The notes under the pieces: generated by a model
Told to the model about the DNA's origin: nothing
The model's database searches: none
The model's input: the letters and a program-made list of their open reading frames with translations, nothing else
Program-made: the position numbers and the translations under genes
Part shown: positions 1 through 8,565 of the stretch, piece by piece
Layout: each line of letters starts with the position of its first letter
Numbering within the stretch: the stretch's first letter is position 1
From: Coriobacteriales bacterium
Lineage (GTDB): Bacteria; Actinomycetota; Coriobacteriia; Coriobacteriales; UBA8131
Assembly: GCA_031264075.1 (NCBI GenBank)
Contig: JAISEO010000053.1
Span: forward strand, 1-32,339
Direction of reading: 5' to 3'
DNA: 32,339 nt

Positions 1-62
1 GTGTGTGCGGGACGACCTGTTGGTTTTTTTTTGGGTGTATATTTCTTATGTGTTGTGTCTGT

Positions 63-116
63 GGGGGAGGGGGTTTTTGACCCACGAACCCCAGTGGGAA
101 AAAAGCCCCGTCCCCC
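63..116 (+). promoter_or_regulatory. Long hairpin in the leader of the TrkA gene
   Basis: A G-rich arm (63-67, 69-73), a T-run (74-78) and CCCAC (81-85) face GTGGG (94-98), an A-run (99-104) and a C-rich arm (106-109, 112-116), with only one- or two-base bulges. The structure ends just before the Shine-Dalgarno sequence (about 119-124). It could be an upstream terminator or attenuator, or a translation-modulating leader. Its role is inferred; only the complementarity is seen. Confidence 0.5.
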
Positions 117-129
117 CGAAGGAGTTGAG

Positions 130-810
130 ATGCAAATCGTTATAAACGGCGGCGGTAAGATTGGCGAGGAACTGGCCAATACGATGTATGCAAAAGGTCA
201 TCAGGTGGCCGTCATCGAGATAAACAGGACCAAGGTGGAGAAGCTCAGCCAGCATGTTCCCCAACAGGTGCTGCTCGTTCACGGGGACGGCTGCGACTCC
301 GACTTTCAGCGTGACGCGGGCATTGAGGACGCAGACATCTTCGTTACGACCACCGGCGCCGACGACGTTAATATGGTTGCCTGCGAGATCGCCTCACTGG
401 TCTTTGCCGTGCCGCGGGCCATAGCGCGCGTTTCAAACCCCAAGAACAATCGCATCTTCAGACGCATGGGCATCGAGGTCGTCTCCTCCACGACGGTCAT
501 CTCGCGCCTCATAGAGATGGAGGTTACCGAGGGCGCCGTGCACGCGCTGCTCTCCATGACCCAGGGCGATCTGGTTGTTCTGGAGGTATCGCTTACGGCA
601 AAGCTTGCAAGCAAGGCGCCGGAGGGGAGGCGTGTCTCCGATATTTCCGGGCTTCTGCCGGACGAGAGCCTGCTCGTGGCCGTGGGGGATGGCAGCAGCC
701 TCCACATCGTCAAGGGCAGTACCATCCTGCATCCCGGCGACACGGTCATTGCCGTAGGCAATCAGGGGAGCGAAAACGAGATACGCGAGGCGCTGAGCAA
801 ACTCTGGTAG
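130..810 (+). CDS. trkA: TrkA/KtrA-type potassium uptake regulatory subunit
   Basis: Cytoplasmic nucleotide-binding (RCK) subunit that gates a TrkH/KtrB-type potassium channel. The ATG at 130 follows AAGGAG closely and begins exactly at the Rossmann strand; the reading frame open to position 1 upstream is leader sequence. The 226-residue product shows a G7-x-G9-x-x-G12 dinucleotide motif with acidic E30 at the end of strand 2 (RCK_N, about 1-118), followed by an RCK_C/TrkA-C ligand-binding domain (about 135-222). This length fits a single-unit TrkA/KtrA rather than the double-length enterobacterial TrkA. The membrane partner is not in view and probably lies upstream of the window. A long hairpin (63-116) occupies the leader. 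Confidence 0.9.
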   Translation: MQIVINGGGKIGEELANTMYAKGHQVAVIEINRTKVEKLSQHVPQQVLLVHGDGCDSDFQRDAGIEDADIFVTTTGADDVNMVACEIASLVFAVPRAIARVSNPKNNRIFRRMGIEVVSSTTVISRLIEMEVTEGAVHALLSMTQGDLVVLEVSLTAKLASKAPEGRRVSDISGLLPDESLLVAVGDGSSLHIVKGSTILHPGDTVIAVGNQGSENEIREALSKLW

Positions 811-837
811 GGGGATTTGCTATACTACTCATATCGA

Positions 838-912
838 GCGGGCGTTGCCAAGTGGTAAGGCCCAAGCTTCCCAAGCTTGTATTCGCGGGTTCGAGTCCCG
901 TCGCCCGCTCCA
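838..912 (+). tRNA. tRNA-Gly(CCC)
   Basis: A complete cloverleaf can be drawn. The acceptor arm is GCGGGCG (838-844) with CGCCCGC (902-908), discriminator T909 and an encoded CCA (910-912). The anticodon stem is CAAGC/GCTTG with loop TTCCCAA, placing anticodon CCC at 870-872. The T-arm carries GGTTCGAGTCC. It lies 27 bp after trkA. The T-arm is repeated in inverted orientation just downstream (938-954). Confidence 0.95.
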
Positions 913-954
913 ACCAGCAGAGTCCTCAAATTCTACAGACGGGACTCGAACCCG
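886..954. repeat. 17-nt inverted copy of the tRNA-Gly T-arm in the next gene's leader
   Basis: Bases 886-902, which cover the T-arm and first acceptor base of the tRNA, have an exact 17-nt reverse complement at 938-954. The second copy ends 11 nt before the ATG of the downstream RpiR-type gene and abuts its purine-rich ribosome-binding region. In a read-through transcript it could pair with the T-arm. It may equally be a relic of recombination at the tRNA 3' end. The repeat is seen; any function is inferred. Confidence 0.8.
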
Positions 955-965
955 AGAGGCGTCAC

Positions 966-1733
966 ATGGCACGCGACTTCTTTGAGGCGACACAGGGCGC
1001 GCTTGAGCGGCTCAACCAGACCGAGCGCAAGCTCTTCGACTACGTAGTCAAGCATATGGACAGCGTCAAGGACCTCTCCATCCAGCGCTTTGCCGCCGAA
1101 CGCTACCTCTCTACGACGACGATATTTCGCTTTACCCAAAAACTCGGCTTTACCGGCTACAGCGATTTCATTAACAGTCTGCTCGTGACCGAGCATCGCT
1201 CCCATACGGCTAACGTGCCCTTGGTACTCCGCAGCAAGGCTTACGCCGATGAGTATCTCAAGAACGTGATGGAGGCCGTTCGGGTCATGCCTGCCCAGAA
1301 GATAGCCCAGGTGCTTGAGGTGCTTGCGCGCAAGCCAAACGTCTACATCCTCTGCGATTCTGATGCCAACGACCTGGGGAGGTATTGCGAGAAGCTGTTC
1401 TTGGGGCTTGGCCGCAGGACCTACTTTCCGGAGGTGGCCTATCAGGTGGTGGCGCTCATGGATCTTGTCGAGAATGACGATCTGCTCATCGTTCTGTCGT
1501 ATTCAGGCGAGGAACCCGCGCTCATCGAGACCGTCGAGCGGCTCCTCTACGACAAGCGCCCCTTTCTGCTGTCCATAACGCGGGCCGATAACAACACGAT
1601 CCAGAACATGAGCGACGTCAACTTCTATATGTTTGCGGACGAGATAGAACTCAACGGCATCAATCTCACGTCGCAGCTTGCCATGCTGATGGTGCTTGAG
1701 CTGCTGGTCTACGAGAGTCTGGACGCCGAATAG
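966..1733 (+). CDS. MurR/RpiR-family transcriptional regulator
   Basis: 255-residue regulator. The N-terminal HTH_6 domain (about 1-77) contains the family-typical stretch DLSIQRFAAERYLSTTTIFR, and a SIS sugar-phosphate-type domain spans roughly 110-240. The ATG at 966 is the first plausible start; the open frame upstream runs into the tRNA gene. It precedes the agmatine genes in the same direction, so the likely role is control of that cluster. RpiR-type regulators are, as I recall, found with agmatine deiminase clusters in some lactobacilli, whereas enterococci use a LuxR-type AguR. The effector is not obvious from sequence, because SIS domains usually bind phosphosugars. Confidence 0.85.
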   Translation: MARDFFEATQGALERLNQTERKLFDYVVKHMDSVKDLSIQRFAAERYLSTTTIFRFTQKLGFTGYSDFINSLLVTEHRSHTANVPLVLRSKAYADEYLKNVMEAVRVMPAQKIAQVLEVLARKPNVYILCDSDANDLGRYCEKLFLGLGRRTYFPEVAYQVVALMDLVENDDLLIVLSYSGEEPALIETVERLLYDKRPFLLSITRADNNTIQNMSDVNFYMFADEIELNGINLTSQLAMLMVLELLVYESLDAE

Positions 1734-1893
1734 GGCGTAGCCGCTGCCTGTGGCCGCAGCCTCCCTGCTCTCGCGCCACGCCTCGGTGACGCCGCTCCGT
1801 AACATTATTAACGCAAGAGTAAAATCATTCACAATCATTACTACTGATACAAAAAACGGCCAGAGCCCTTCCTTGGCGCGCGTTGGCGTTGTA

Positions 1894-1922
1894 CATTGAC
1901 GAAGGAACATCCGTCATTGACG
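1894..1922 (+). promoter_or_regulatory. Direct repeat upstream of ptcA, candidate operator
   Basis: The octamer CATTGACG occurs at 1894-1901 and again at 1915-1922, a 21-bp period (two helical turns), in the 264-bp gap between the RpiR gene and ptcA. Each copy contains TTGACG, so one may also act as a -35 element, although no good -10 was found at ideal spacing. The RpiR-type protein next door is the natural candidate binder. Inference only. Confidence 0.35.
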
Positions 1923-1997
1923 TAAATCGTCAGCTGTGCCAGCCTGCGGCAGTGCTTCCTCAGCGGTATGAACAGTGTGAAGACAAGGAGAACCATC

Positions 1998-3002
1998 ATG
2001 GCCCGTATCAAGGATTACATCGACAGCACCCCGTTTACCAAGGAAGAGCTGCTCACCATCGTAGACCTCTCCCGTGCCATCAGGGATGCCATCCAGGCCG
2101 GTTACTACCCACCGCTTCTGAAGAACCGCACCTTGGGCATGATCTTTCAACAGAGCTCGACGCGCACCCGTGTTTCCTTTGAGACCGCCATGATGCAGCT
2201 TGGCGGGCACGCGCAGTACCTCGCCCCCGGGCAGATACAGCTGGGCGGACACGAGACGCTGGAGGACACGGCCAGGGTGCTCAGCCGTCTGGTGGACGTA
2301 CTCATGGCACGTGTTGACCGCCACAGCGACGTCGCGGATCTTGCCCGCTTTGCCACCGTGCCCGTCATCAACGGCATGAGCGATTACAACCATCCCACGC
2401 AGGAGCTGGGTGACCTCATCACCATCATAGATAACCTGCCCGAGGGCAAGCGGCTGGAGGACATACGGGTTAGCTTTGTGGGCGATGCCACCCAGGTCTG
2501 CGCCTCGCTCGGTTTCATCATCACAAAGATGGGCGCGCATTTTACGCAGTTTGGCCCGGTGGGCTATCAGTTGAGCGAGAAGTATCAGGACATCCTGCGC
2601 GCAAACTGCGCGGTAAGTGGCGGCAGCTTCACCATTACCGATGAGGCGGACCTGGGCTACCGCGATGCCGATTTTGTCTATACAGACGTCTGGTATGGCC
2701 TGTATGACGCTGAGCGGAGCGAGAACGAGTATCTGAGCGCGTTCATGCCTGCCTATCAGGTAACCAGCGCGGCCATGGAGATGGCGGCGCCGCACGCAAA
2801 GTTCCTGCACTGCCTGCCCGCCTCACGTGGTGTCGAGGTTACCAGCGAGGTGCTGGACGCGCCCTATTCCCTCGCTTTTGAGCAGGCGGGCAACCGGCTC
2901 ACCGCGATGCGGGGCATACTCGTGTACTTTACGCCGCCTGTCGTTTTGAATGCGGCGGCAGCCGATGAGGCAAAGGCGCGCATTGAGCGCCTCATGTCCT
3001 GA
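1998..3002 (+). CDS. ptcA: Putrescine carbamoyltransferase
   Basis: Converts N-carbamoylputrescine and phosphate to putrescine and carbamoyl phosphate in the agmatine deiminase pathway. The 334-residue product has the carbamoyl-phosphate site S53-S54-T-R-T-R58, the HPTQ motif near 131 and HCLPA near 269, all shared with ornithine carbamoyltransferases. In place of the ornithine-specific SMG loop it reads [10 protein letters not shown], which is the signature of putrescine carbamoyltransferases. The ATG at 1998 sits 7 nt after AAGGAG (1985-1990), whereas the upstream in-frame start at 1968 lacks one. The next gene is the antiporter, 94 bp downstream. Confidence 0.9.
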   Translation: MARIKDYIDSTPFTKEELLTIVDLSRAIRDAIQAGYYPPLLKNRTLGMIFQQSSTRTRVSFETAMMQLGGHAQYLAPGQIQLGGHETLEDTARVLSRLVDVLMARVDRHSDVADLARFATVPVINGMSDYNHPTQELGDLITIIDNLPEGKRLEDIRVSFVGDATQVCASLGFIITKMGAHFTQFGPVGYQLSEKYQDILRANCAVSGGSFTITDEADLGYRDADFVYTDVWYGLYDAERSENEYLSAFMPAYQVTSAAMEMAAPHAKFLHCLPASRGVEVTSEVLDAPYSLAFEQAGNRLTAMRGILVYFTPPVVLNAAAADEAKARIERLMS

Positions 3003-3096
3003 GCGGAGCCGGAAGAGCGCATTGTGTTGCGAGGCGCTGGCAAGGTGTTGGCGCTGGAGAAAAAAGGAAGGTCGAACAAGGAAGGGATGAGCGGGT

Positions 3097-4482
3097 ATGG
3101 AGAAAACGGGAAAGAAGAAGTTCAGGCTCTTTGACGCGGTGCTGGCCGCGGTCTGTATCATCTTGGTGGTGGAGGCAGCCGCACCGAGTGCCGCCATAGG
3201 CAACAGCCAGTATTTCTGGTGGCTGCTCATGTTAGTGGCGTTCTTTTTGCCGTATGGTCTGGTAAGCGCCGAGTTGGGCACCACCTATACCGGCGAGGGC
3301 GGCCTGTTTGACTGGGTTAATCGCGCCTTTGGACGCCGGTGGGGGAGCCGTGTGGCCTGGTACTACTGGGTCAACTTTGCGCTGTGGATGGCCTCGCTTG
3401 CCGTGCTCAGTATCAGCGTTATCGAGCAGGCCTTTAGCATCGAGATACCCCTCTACGTTGCGCTACCGGCAGAGCTCGCCTTTATCTGGATAGTGAGCTA
3501 CCTCTCCAACCACTCGGTGGCAGAAAGTGCGATACTCATCAACATCGCCACCATCTTCAAGATCCTCATCATGGTTGCACTCGGCGTGCTGGGCATCTAT
3601 TTTGCCCTCACCTTTGGGGCAGCCAACCCCATCACCTCGCCGGCCGACCTGCTCCCCAGCGCGGACGGTATCTCGTTCATCGGCATCATCATCTTCAACT
3701 TCCTCGGTTTTGAGGTGGTCACCACCTTTGCCGGCGAGATGGAGAACCCCAAAAAGCAGATTCCCAAGGCTCTGCTGCTCGGCGGCATCCTCGTGGCATT
3801 CTTCTACATCTTTGCGTCTTTTGGCATCGGCGTGGCCATCCCCCTGGACGAACTCACCGCCTCCGGCGGCCTGCTCGACAGCTTTGCCTTCTTCTTTGAC
3901 AACCTCGGCATTGCCTCTGTCTTCCTCATCATCGTTGCGCTCATGTTCATCTACACGCTCATCATCAACCTGCTCTCGTGGGCCCTCGGCGTCAACTACG
4001 TGGCCATGTACGCCGCCGACAGCAACGCGCTCCCCAAGGTGTTCAGCAGGCGTAAGAAGGGCACGGAGGATGTTCCCTTTGGCGCGAGTATGGTCAACGG
4101 TGTGGTTGCGAGTGTGCTCGTGTGCATAGCGCCACTCATCACGATGGTCACCGGCGACGAGGAGATATTCTGGAGCTTCTTTGCCCTGCAGATCATCACG
4201 CTGCTCGCCTCCTATCTCATCCTGTTTCCAGCCTTCCGCAAGCTCCGGCGTACCGACCCCAACGCGGAACGCCCCTTCAAGGTGGGCGGTGGCCCCGTGC
4301 TGCTCAACCTCATCACCTGGGTGCCCATGGTGCTGCTCGTGCTCTCGCTGTTCTTCTGCATCACCTGGCCTGAGGAGGAAGGCTGGGTGGTTGATTGGAC
4401 GCTGCTCGTTGGCGCGGTCGTGGCCGTGTTGGCCGGGGAGGTCATCGCTGCCGTTACCGGTCGTCAGAAAGACAGGGAATGA
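3097..4482 (+). CDS. aguD: APC-family amino acid/polyamine antiporter, probable agmatine:putrescine exchanger
   Basis: 461-residue integral membrane protein with about 12 hydrophobic segments starting at residue 12. It carries APC features such as GEGGLFDWVNRAFG after helix 2 and the stretch GFEVVTTFAGEMENP near 200, typical of the glutamate:GABA/polyamine antiporter branch. Its position between ptcA and aguA makes agmatine uptake in exchange for putrescine the most likely role. A GAAGGG-type ribosome binding site precedes the ATG. The gene symbol rests on context; the transported substrate cannot be read from sequence alone. Confidence 0.82.
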   Translation: MEKTGKKKFRLFDAVLAAVCIILVVEAAAPSAAIGNSQYFWWLLMLVAFFLPYGLVSAELGTTYTGEGGLFDWVNRAFGRRWGSRVAWYYWVNFALWMASLAVLSISVIEQAFSIEIPLYVALPAELAFIWIVSYLSNHSVAESAILINIATIFKILIMVALGVLGIYFALTFGAANPITSPADLLPSADGISFIGIIIFNFLGFEVVTTFAGEMENPKKQIPKALLLGGILVAFFYIFASFGIGVAIPLDELTASGGLLDSFAFFFDNLGIASVFLIIVALMFIYTLIINLLSWALGVNYVAMYAADSNALPKVFSRRKKGTEDVPFGASMVNGVVASVLVCIAPLITMVTGDEEIFWSFFALQIITLLASYLILFPAFRKLRRTDPNAERPFKVGGGPVLLNLITWVPMVLLVLSLFFCITWPEEEGWVVDWTLLVGAVVAVLAGEVIAAVTGRQKDRE

Positions 4483-4513
4483 GCGCCTGTGCAAGCAGAC
4501 TGCTTTCTGCCTG

Positions 4514-4528
4514 CCCGGACAGTCCGGG
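4514..4528. promoter_or_regulatory. Perfect 7-bp inverted repeat between aguD and aguA
   Basis: CCCGGAC, one A, then GTCCGGG. It lies in the 176-bp gap before aguA. It could be a protein-binding palindrome or a small mRNA hairpin; there is no T-run, so it is not a convincing terminator. Confidence 0.35.
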
Positions 4529-4658
4529 TAGCCTGCCAGTCCGCTGCCGAGCTTTGCCTGCCCGGGCAACCGCTCACCTCACAAGATTCGCCCCAATTCC
4601 GCAGGCTGACCAGCCACCTGCAAACCGATGGATACTCCTGTAGAGGAAAGGAACCCTC

Positions 4659-5753
4659 ATGAAACGCCTCACATCAACTCCTGCTTCTGACGGCTTTCAC
4701 ATGCCCGGCGAGTTTGAACCGCACGCGGGCTGCTGGATGCTCTGGCCCGAGCGCCCTGACAACTGGCGCCTGGGTGCCAAGCCGGCGCAGGCGGCCTTTG
4801 TGGAGGTGGCCCGCGCAATCAGCCGATTCGAGCCGCTGACCGTGGGCGTGAGCGCCGCGCAGTACGACAACGCCGTCAACCTGCTGCCAGACGCGGTGCG
4901 GGTCGTCGAGCTCTCCAACAACGATTCGTGGGTGCGCGACTGCGGCCCCACCTTCGTGCGCAACGACGCCACCCGTGAGATCCGAGCGGTTGACTGGGTA
5001 TTCAACGCCTGGGGCGGTCTCTATGACGGGCTCTACTTTCCGTGGGATAAGGACGACGAGGTTGCGCGCAAGATATGCGAGATAGAGCGCGTGGCGAGCT
5101 ACCGTGCCGAGGGTTTTGTGCTTGAGGGCGGCTCCATTCACAGCGACGGCGAGGGCACGCTGTACACCACCGAAGAATGCCTGCTGTCTCCGGGGCGCAA
5201 CCCGGAGCTCACCAAGGAACAGATAGAGGAGAAGCTCGGCAGCTATCTGGGCATCGAGAAGATAATCTGGCTCAAGGGTGGCATCTATCTGGATGAGACC
5301 AACGGCCACGTGGACAATATCTGCTGTGTGGCACAGCCCGGCACGGTGCTCCTGGCCTGGACCGACGACGAAAACGACCCGCAGTACGCAATCAGCAAGG
5401 AGAACTACGACATCCTCAAGGGCTCCACTGATGCGCGCGGCCGCGAGATACAGGTGATAAAGCTCCCGCTGCCTGCGCCCATATGCATAACCGCCGAGGA
5501 GAGCCAGGGCGTCGACGCCGTAGATGGAACGCTGCCCCGCTGTGAGGGAGACCGGCTGGCGGCATCCTACGTCAACTTCTACACTGCCAACGGAGGTCTC
5601 GTTGTACCGTCCTTTGACGACCCTAACGACGAGGTGGCTGTCGAAGTGCTGCAAGGCGTCTTTCCCGGCAGGGAGGTGGCAGTGGTGCCTGCGCGCGAGA
5701 TACTGCTCGGCGGCGGCAACATTCACTGCATTACCCAGCAGCAACCAGCTTAA
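4659..5753 (+). CDS. aguA: Agmatine deiminase
   Basis: Hydrolyses agmatine to N-carbamoylputrescine and ammonia, the first step of the pathway whose second step is encoded by ptcA upstream. The 364 residues match the family length. Visible signatures are [12 protein letters not shown] (about 87-98), [27 protein letters not shown] and the C-terminal [12 protein letters not shown] with the catalytic nucleophile at C357, the same number as in characterised enterococcal agmatine deiminase. The ribosome binding site AGAGGAAAGGAA precedes the ATG. No carbamate kinase (aguC) follows, so ATP recovery from carbamoyl phosphate must use an enzyme elsewhere, or the carbamoyl phosphate is used otherwise. 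Confidence 0.95.
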   Translation: MKRLTSTPASDGFHMPGEFEPHAGCWMLWPERPDNWRLGAKPAQAAFVEVARAISRFEPLTVGVSAAQYDNAVNLLPDAVRVVELSNNDSWVRDCGPTFVRNDATREIRAVDWVFNAWGGLYDGLYFPWDKDDEVARKICEIERVASYRAEGFVLEGGSIHSDGEGTLYTTEECLLSPGRNPELTKEQIEEKLGSYLGIEKIIWLKGGIYLDETNGHVDNICCVAQPGTVLLAWTDDENDPQYAISKENYDILKGSTDARGREIQVIKLPLPAPICITAEESQGVDAVDGTLPRCEGDRLAASYVNFYTANGGLVVPSFDDPNDEVAVEVLQGVFPGREVAVVPAREILLGGGNIHCITQQQPA

Positions 5754-6116
5754 ACGGGCGTCTTGCCAGGCCGGCCAAGGAGAACTCCCGGCTGGGCTAT
5801 CCTATCGCAGCTTTGGCTGAGTCCTTCAGGCTCTTCTGATTCGATCTTTCGTGGCTTGCTCCGGAGCAGGCCTCAAGGCTTGCTTTGAGGGGGCACGCTA
5901 TTTCAGTCATCTTCAGAGGCAAAACCAGTGGCTCGGTGTATACTGTTCCTAATGGCAATCAAGCCAACGGAGGTAGTCAGGATAGCAGGCCACGACAGCA
6001 GACCACGTTAGTAAAATCGAGGCACAACAGCGGAACCATACGACCCCGTCCAAGCCGTATTCTCTCCTGTTTCTGCCCGGCTTCACCGATCAGCTTCATA
6101 CGATGAGGAGGACATC
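5754..6116. other. Gene-free stretch between aguA and the flavin oxidoreductase
   Basis: No convincing coding frame. There is an imperfect hairpin around 5871-5890 (CCTCAAG / CTTTGAGG) without a T-run, and a possible -10 TATACT at 5939-5944 without a good -35. The short open frame at 5885-6106 shows no conserved motif and low-complexity composition, so it is not called. Confidence 0.5.
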
Positions 6117-8066
6117 ATGGAGAGGACACATCCCAATCTCTGCAAGCCCATCACCCTGGGCAACACGACGTTTCGCAATCGTATGTTCGGAGCGCCGCTG
6201 GGTGCCACGGACATCACCGCCGACTTCAGCCTGGGGCCGCGGAGCCTGGGCTTCTACGAGCTTAGGGCCAAGGGCGGCGCGGCCAACGTGACCGTGAGCG
6301 AGCTGGTCGTCCATCCCCCAACCGACGCGTCGCATATGCTGCACATCGGCCTGGATGTTCCCGGTCAGCTGGCGAGCTTTACCTATACGGCAGACGCCAT
6401 CCGCCGCCACGGGGCCGTGCCGAGCATCGAACTCTCGCACTCCGGGCAGTACGCGGGCACCTATCTGCTCGACAAGAACAAGAAGGCGGGCCTCAACCAG
6501 TGGGGAGCAAGCGACGGCGTGCGCCCCGACGGCATCCCCGTCAAGGCCCTGAGCACAGAGCAACTCGCCGACATCGTCCGGGCCTATGGTGAGGCGGCGG
6601 CGCTCGCCAAGCGTGCCGGCTTTGGCATGATAATGGTGCACGGCGGCCACGGATGGCTCATCAACCAGTTCCTCTCCCCGTATTTCAATAAGCGGGAAGA
6701 CGAATACGGCGGCTCGTTTGCGCACCGCACGCGTCTGGCGCGAGAGGTGCTGCTCAGTGTGCGCGAGGCCGTGGGCCCGGGCTTTCCGCTGGAGTTTCGC
6801 ATGAGCGGCTCCGAGCTGTTCGAGGGCGGCTATGACCTTGAGGAGGGCTGGCGCATAGCCCAGGCGGTGGAGGACATCGTAGACCTCATTCATGTTTCTG
6901 CGGGCTCCTATCAGTTTGGCTTTGCCATCACGCATCCCTCGATGTTCAAGGACCACGGCCTCAACGTGTACCTCGCCGAGGAGATAAAGAAGCACGTGAG
7001 CATCCCTGTGGCGACCATCGGGGCGCTCTCCGACCCGGACCAGATGGAGGAGATCATCCGCTCAGGCAAGGCCGACATCGTCTACATGGCGCGCGGCATG
7101 CTTGCCGACCCGGAATTTGCCAACAAGGTCATGGCTAACCGCACTGACGAGTGCATTCGCTGCCTACGCTGCTACGTGTGCATGGCCGAGCGGCCCGTGA
7201 CCCAGACGCGAAGGTGCGCCATCAACCCGCGCGTGGGGCGCGAGCACGAGACGATGTATATCGGCCCCGCCCAGCACCCTCGCAAGGTGCTGGTAGCCGG
7301 CGGGGGTATCGCGGGCATGGTGGCCGCCGTAACCGCCGCCGACCGGGGACACCGCGTTGTGCTCTGCGAGAAGAGCGACGCCCTGGGCGGCATCCTTAAG
7401 AGCGAGCAGGCCCTGCCCTTCAAATACGATATGTATCTGCTGGGGCAGAGCTATGCCCTCCTCATGGAGCGGAAGGGTGTAGACATACGCCTGAATACCG
7501 AGGTCACGGCCGAATATGCCGAGGCGGAAGGTGCTGATGCGCTCATAGTGGCCGTTGGCTCCGAACCCATCGTGCCGCCGCTGCCGGGCATCGACGGCGA
7601 GCAGGTTGTGCTCGTCAACGACTATTACCTGAGCGAGGACGTCGTAGGCCAGCGGGTCGTGGTACTCGGCGGGGGCCTCTCGGGGAGCGAGTGCGCCCTG
7701 CACCTCAAACAGGAAGGCAGGGACGTCACCCTCGTTGAGATGCGCAACGAGATGGCCCTTGATGCCAACATCCGCAACCGTCCCATCCTGCTTGCCGAGC
7801 TTGCAAAGGCCGAGGTCGATGAGCGGCCTTCCTGCAGGGGGCTCGAGATTACGGACGAGGGTCTGGTGTGTGAGGACGAAGTCGGCAACAGGCTGCTCTT
7901 GGAGGCCGACACGATAATCTGTGCCGTAGGGCAGCGGCCGCGCACGGCAGCGGTGGACACGCTGCGCGATGCGGCCCCCTTCGTGCGCGTCATCGGCGAT
8001 GCCGTGCGGGCCTCCACCATCACCAATGCGGTGTACGAGGGCTTTTACGCTGCGCTGGATATATAG
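6117..8066 (+). CDS. NADH:flavin oxidoreductase (2,4-dienoyl-CoA / 2-enoate reductase-like)
   Basis: 649-residue three-domain enzyme. An Old Yellow Enzyme FMN TIM barrel (about 1-335) contains H175-G-G-H178-G and QFLSPYFNKREDEYGGS. A [4Fe-4S] segment follows, then an FAD/NAD(P)H module with two Rossmann motifs (GGGIAG near 394, GGGLSG near 517). The cysteines are C346, C349, C352, C355 and C367; the C355-x11-C367 spacing matches FadH-type enzymes but the leading part is more cysteine-rich. This family reduces activated C=C bonds, for example enoates, dienoyl-CoAs and bile-acid or cinnamate-type substrates, and is strongly expanded in Coriobacteriia and Clostridia, often for anaerobic respiration-like metabolism. 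The substrate cannot be inferred. The ATG at 6117 follows GATGAGGAGGAC. Confidence 0.88.
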   Translation: MERTHPNLCKPITLGNTTFRNRMFGAPLGATDITADFSLGPRSLGFYELRAKGGAANVTVSELVVHPPTDASHMLHIGLDVPGQLASFTYTADAIRRHGAVPSIELSHSGQYAGTYLLDKNKKAGLNQWGASDGVRPDGIPVKALSTEQLADIVRAYGEAAALAKRAGFGMIMVHGGHGWLINQFLSPYFNKREDEYGGSFAHRTRLAREVLLSVREAVGPGFPLEFRMSGSELFEGGYDLEEGWRIAQAVEDIVDLIHVSAGSYQFGFAITHPSMFKDHGLNVYLAEEIKKHVSIPVATIGALSDPDQMEEIIRSGKADIVYMARGMLADPEFANKVMANRTDECIRCLRCYVCMAERPVTQTRRCAINPRVGREHETMYIGPAQHPRKVLVAGGGIAGMVAAVTAADRGHRVVLCEKSDALGGILKSEQALPFKYDMYLLGQSYALLMERKGVDIRLNTEVTAEYAEAEGADALIVAVGSEPIVPPLPGIDGEQVVLVNDYYLSEDVVGQRVVVLGGGLSGSECALHLKQEGRDVTLVEMRNEMALDANIRNRPILLAELAKAEVDERPSCRGLEITDEGLVCEDEVGNRLLLEADTIICAVGQRPRTAAVDTLRDAAPFVRVIGDAVRASTITNAVYEGFYAALDI

Positions 8067-8168
8067 GCCTCACTGTCTAACACCCTTGTAAGCTTGTTGA
8101 TACGATAGGCCTTTCGATCATCGAGCCCTGTTTGCGCGCGCGTTGCTCACAGCGCTTCAAAATACCGC

Positions 8169-8197
8169 TTGACATACCCAGTAAAGTCAGCTAAACT
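8169..8197 (+). promoter_or_regulatory. Sigma70-type promoter of the surface-protein operon
   Basis: TTGACA at 8169-8174, a 17-bp spacer and TAAACT at 8192-8197. It is the best promoter match upstream of the 8566 gene. Transcription would start near 8204 and give a leader of about 360 nt. Confidence 0.6.
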
Positions 8198-8203
8198 TAT
8201 AAA

Positions 8204-8565
8204 ATTGCTATAAAAAGCAAGGAACGATTGAGACAGCTGAAGGAGAACATGCGGGGAATGGCGGCAAGCACAACGCTGTGCGCGAACCGCAAACCGCGAA
8301 CCGCAAACGCACTGTTCCCTTGATGCTCAGAAGATGGAGGAGGTTGATATATGTTGCACGCACCACGTGCATGGCTCTGTAAGCCGTGCGCTATACGCAT
8401 TCAGGCAACACAGTGTCTGCGAATGTATCAGACGGCCCGTTAACCGTCAACTGAAAGCGGGCCGTCTACGCAACCCGAGTGGGCTGCCCTCTCATTATAA
8501 CAATCTTCCAGGGTAGTCCGCCTTCAATCTTGAGTTATCGATTTGATTTGATTGAAAGGACTTAC
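8204..8565 (+). promoter_or_regulatory. Long structured leader of the surface operon
   Basis: The 499-bp gap 8067-8565 holds no convincing gene. Beyond the promoter it contains a perfect tandem duplication of 14 bp (CGCGAACCGCAAAC at 8281-8294 and 8295-8308). Three successive hairpins follow: TGCACG/CGTGCA (8355-8371), ATAC(gc)ATTC/GAATGTAT (8393-8428, with ACAC/GTGT inside), and a perfect 10-bp stem AGACGGCCCG/CGGGCCGTCT (8430-8467). None is followed by a T-run, so simple termination is unlikely. The layout resembles a regulatory RNA leader, but I do not recognise a known riboswitch class. Confidence 0.45.

Noticed and set aside
886-954. Inverted tRNA T-arm copy as proof of an integrated element
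   Set aside because: Integration normally leaves a direct repeat of the tRNA 3' end with an integrase gene nearby; here the copy is inverted and no integrase is present.
5885-6106. Short open frame after aguA
   Set aside because: No motif, no good ribosome binding site, and composition typical of non-coding DNA.
8430-8467. Perfect 10-bp hairpin as an intrinsic terminator
   Set aside because: No T-run follows and it lies inside the leader of a large operon, so it is treated as part of a structured leader.
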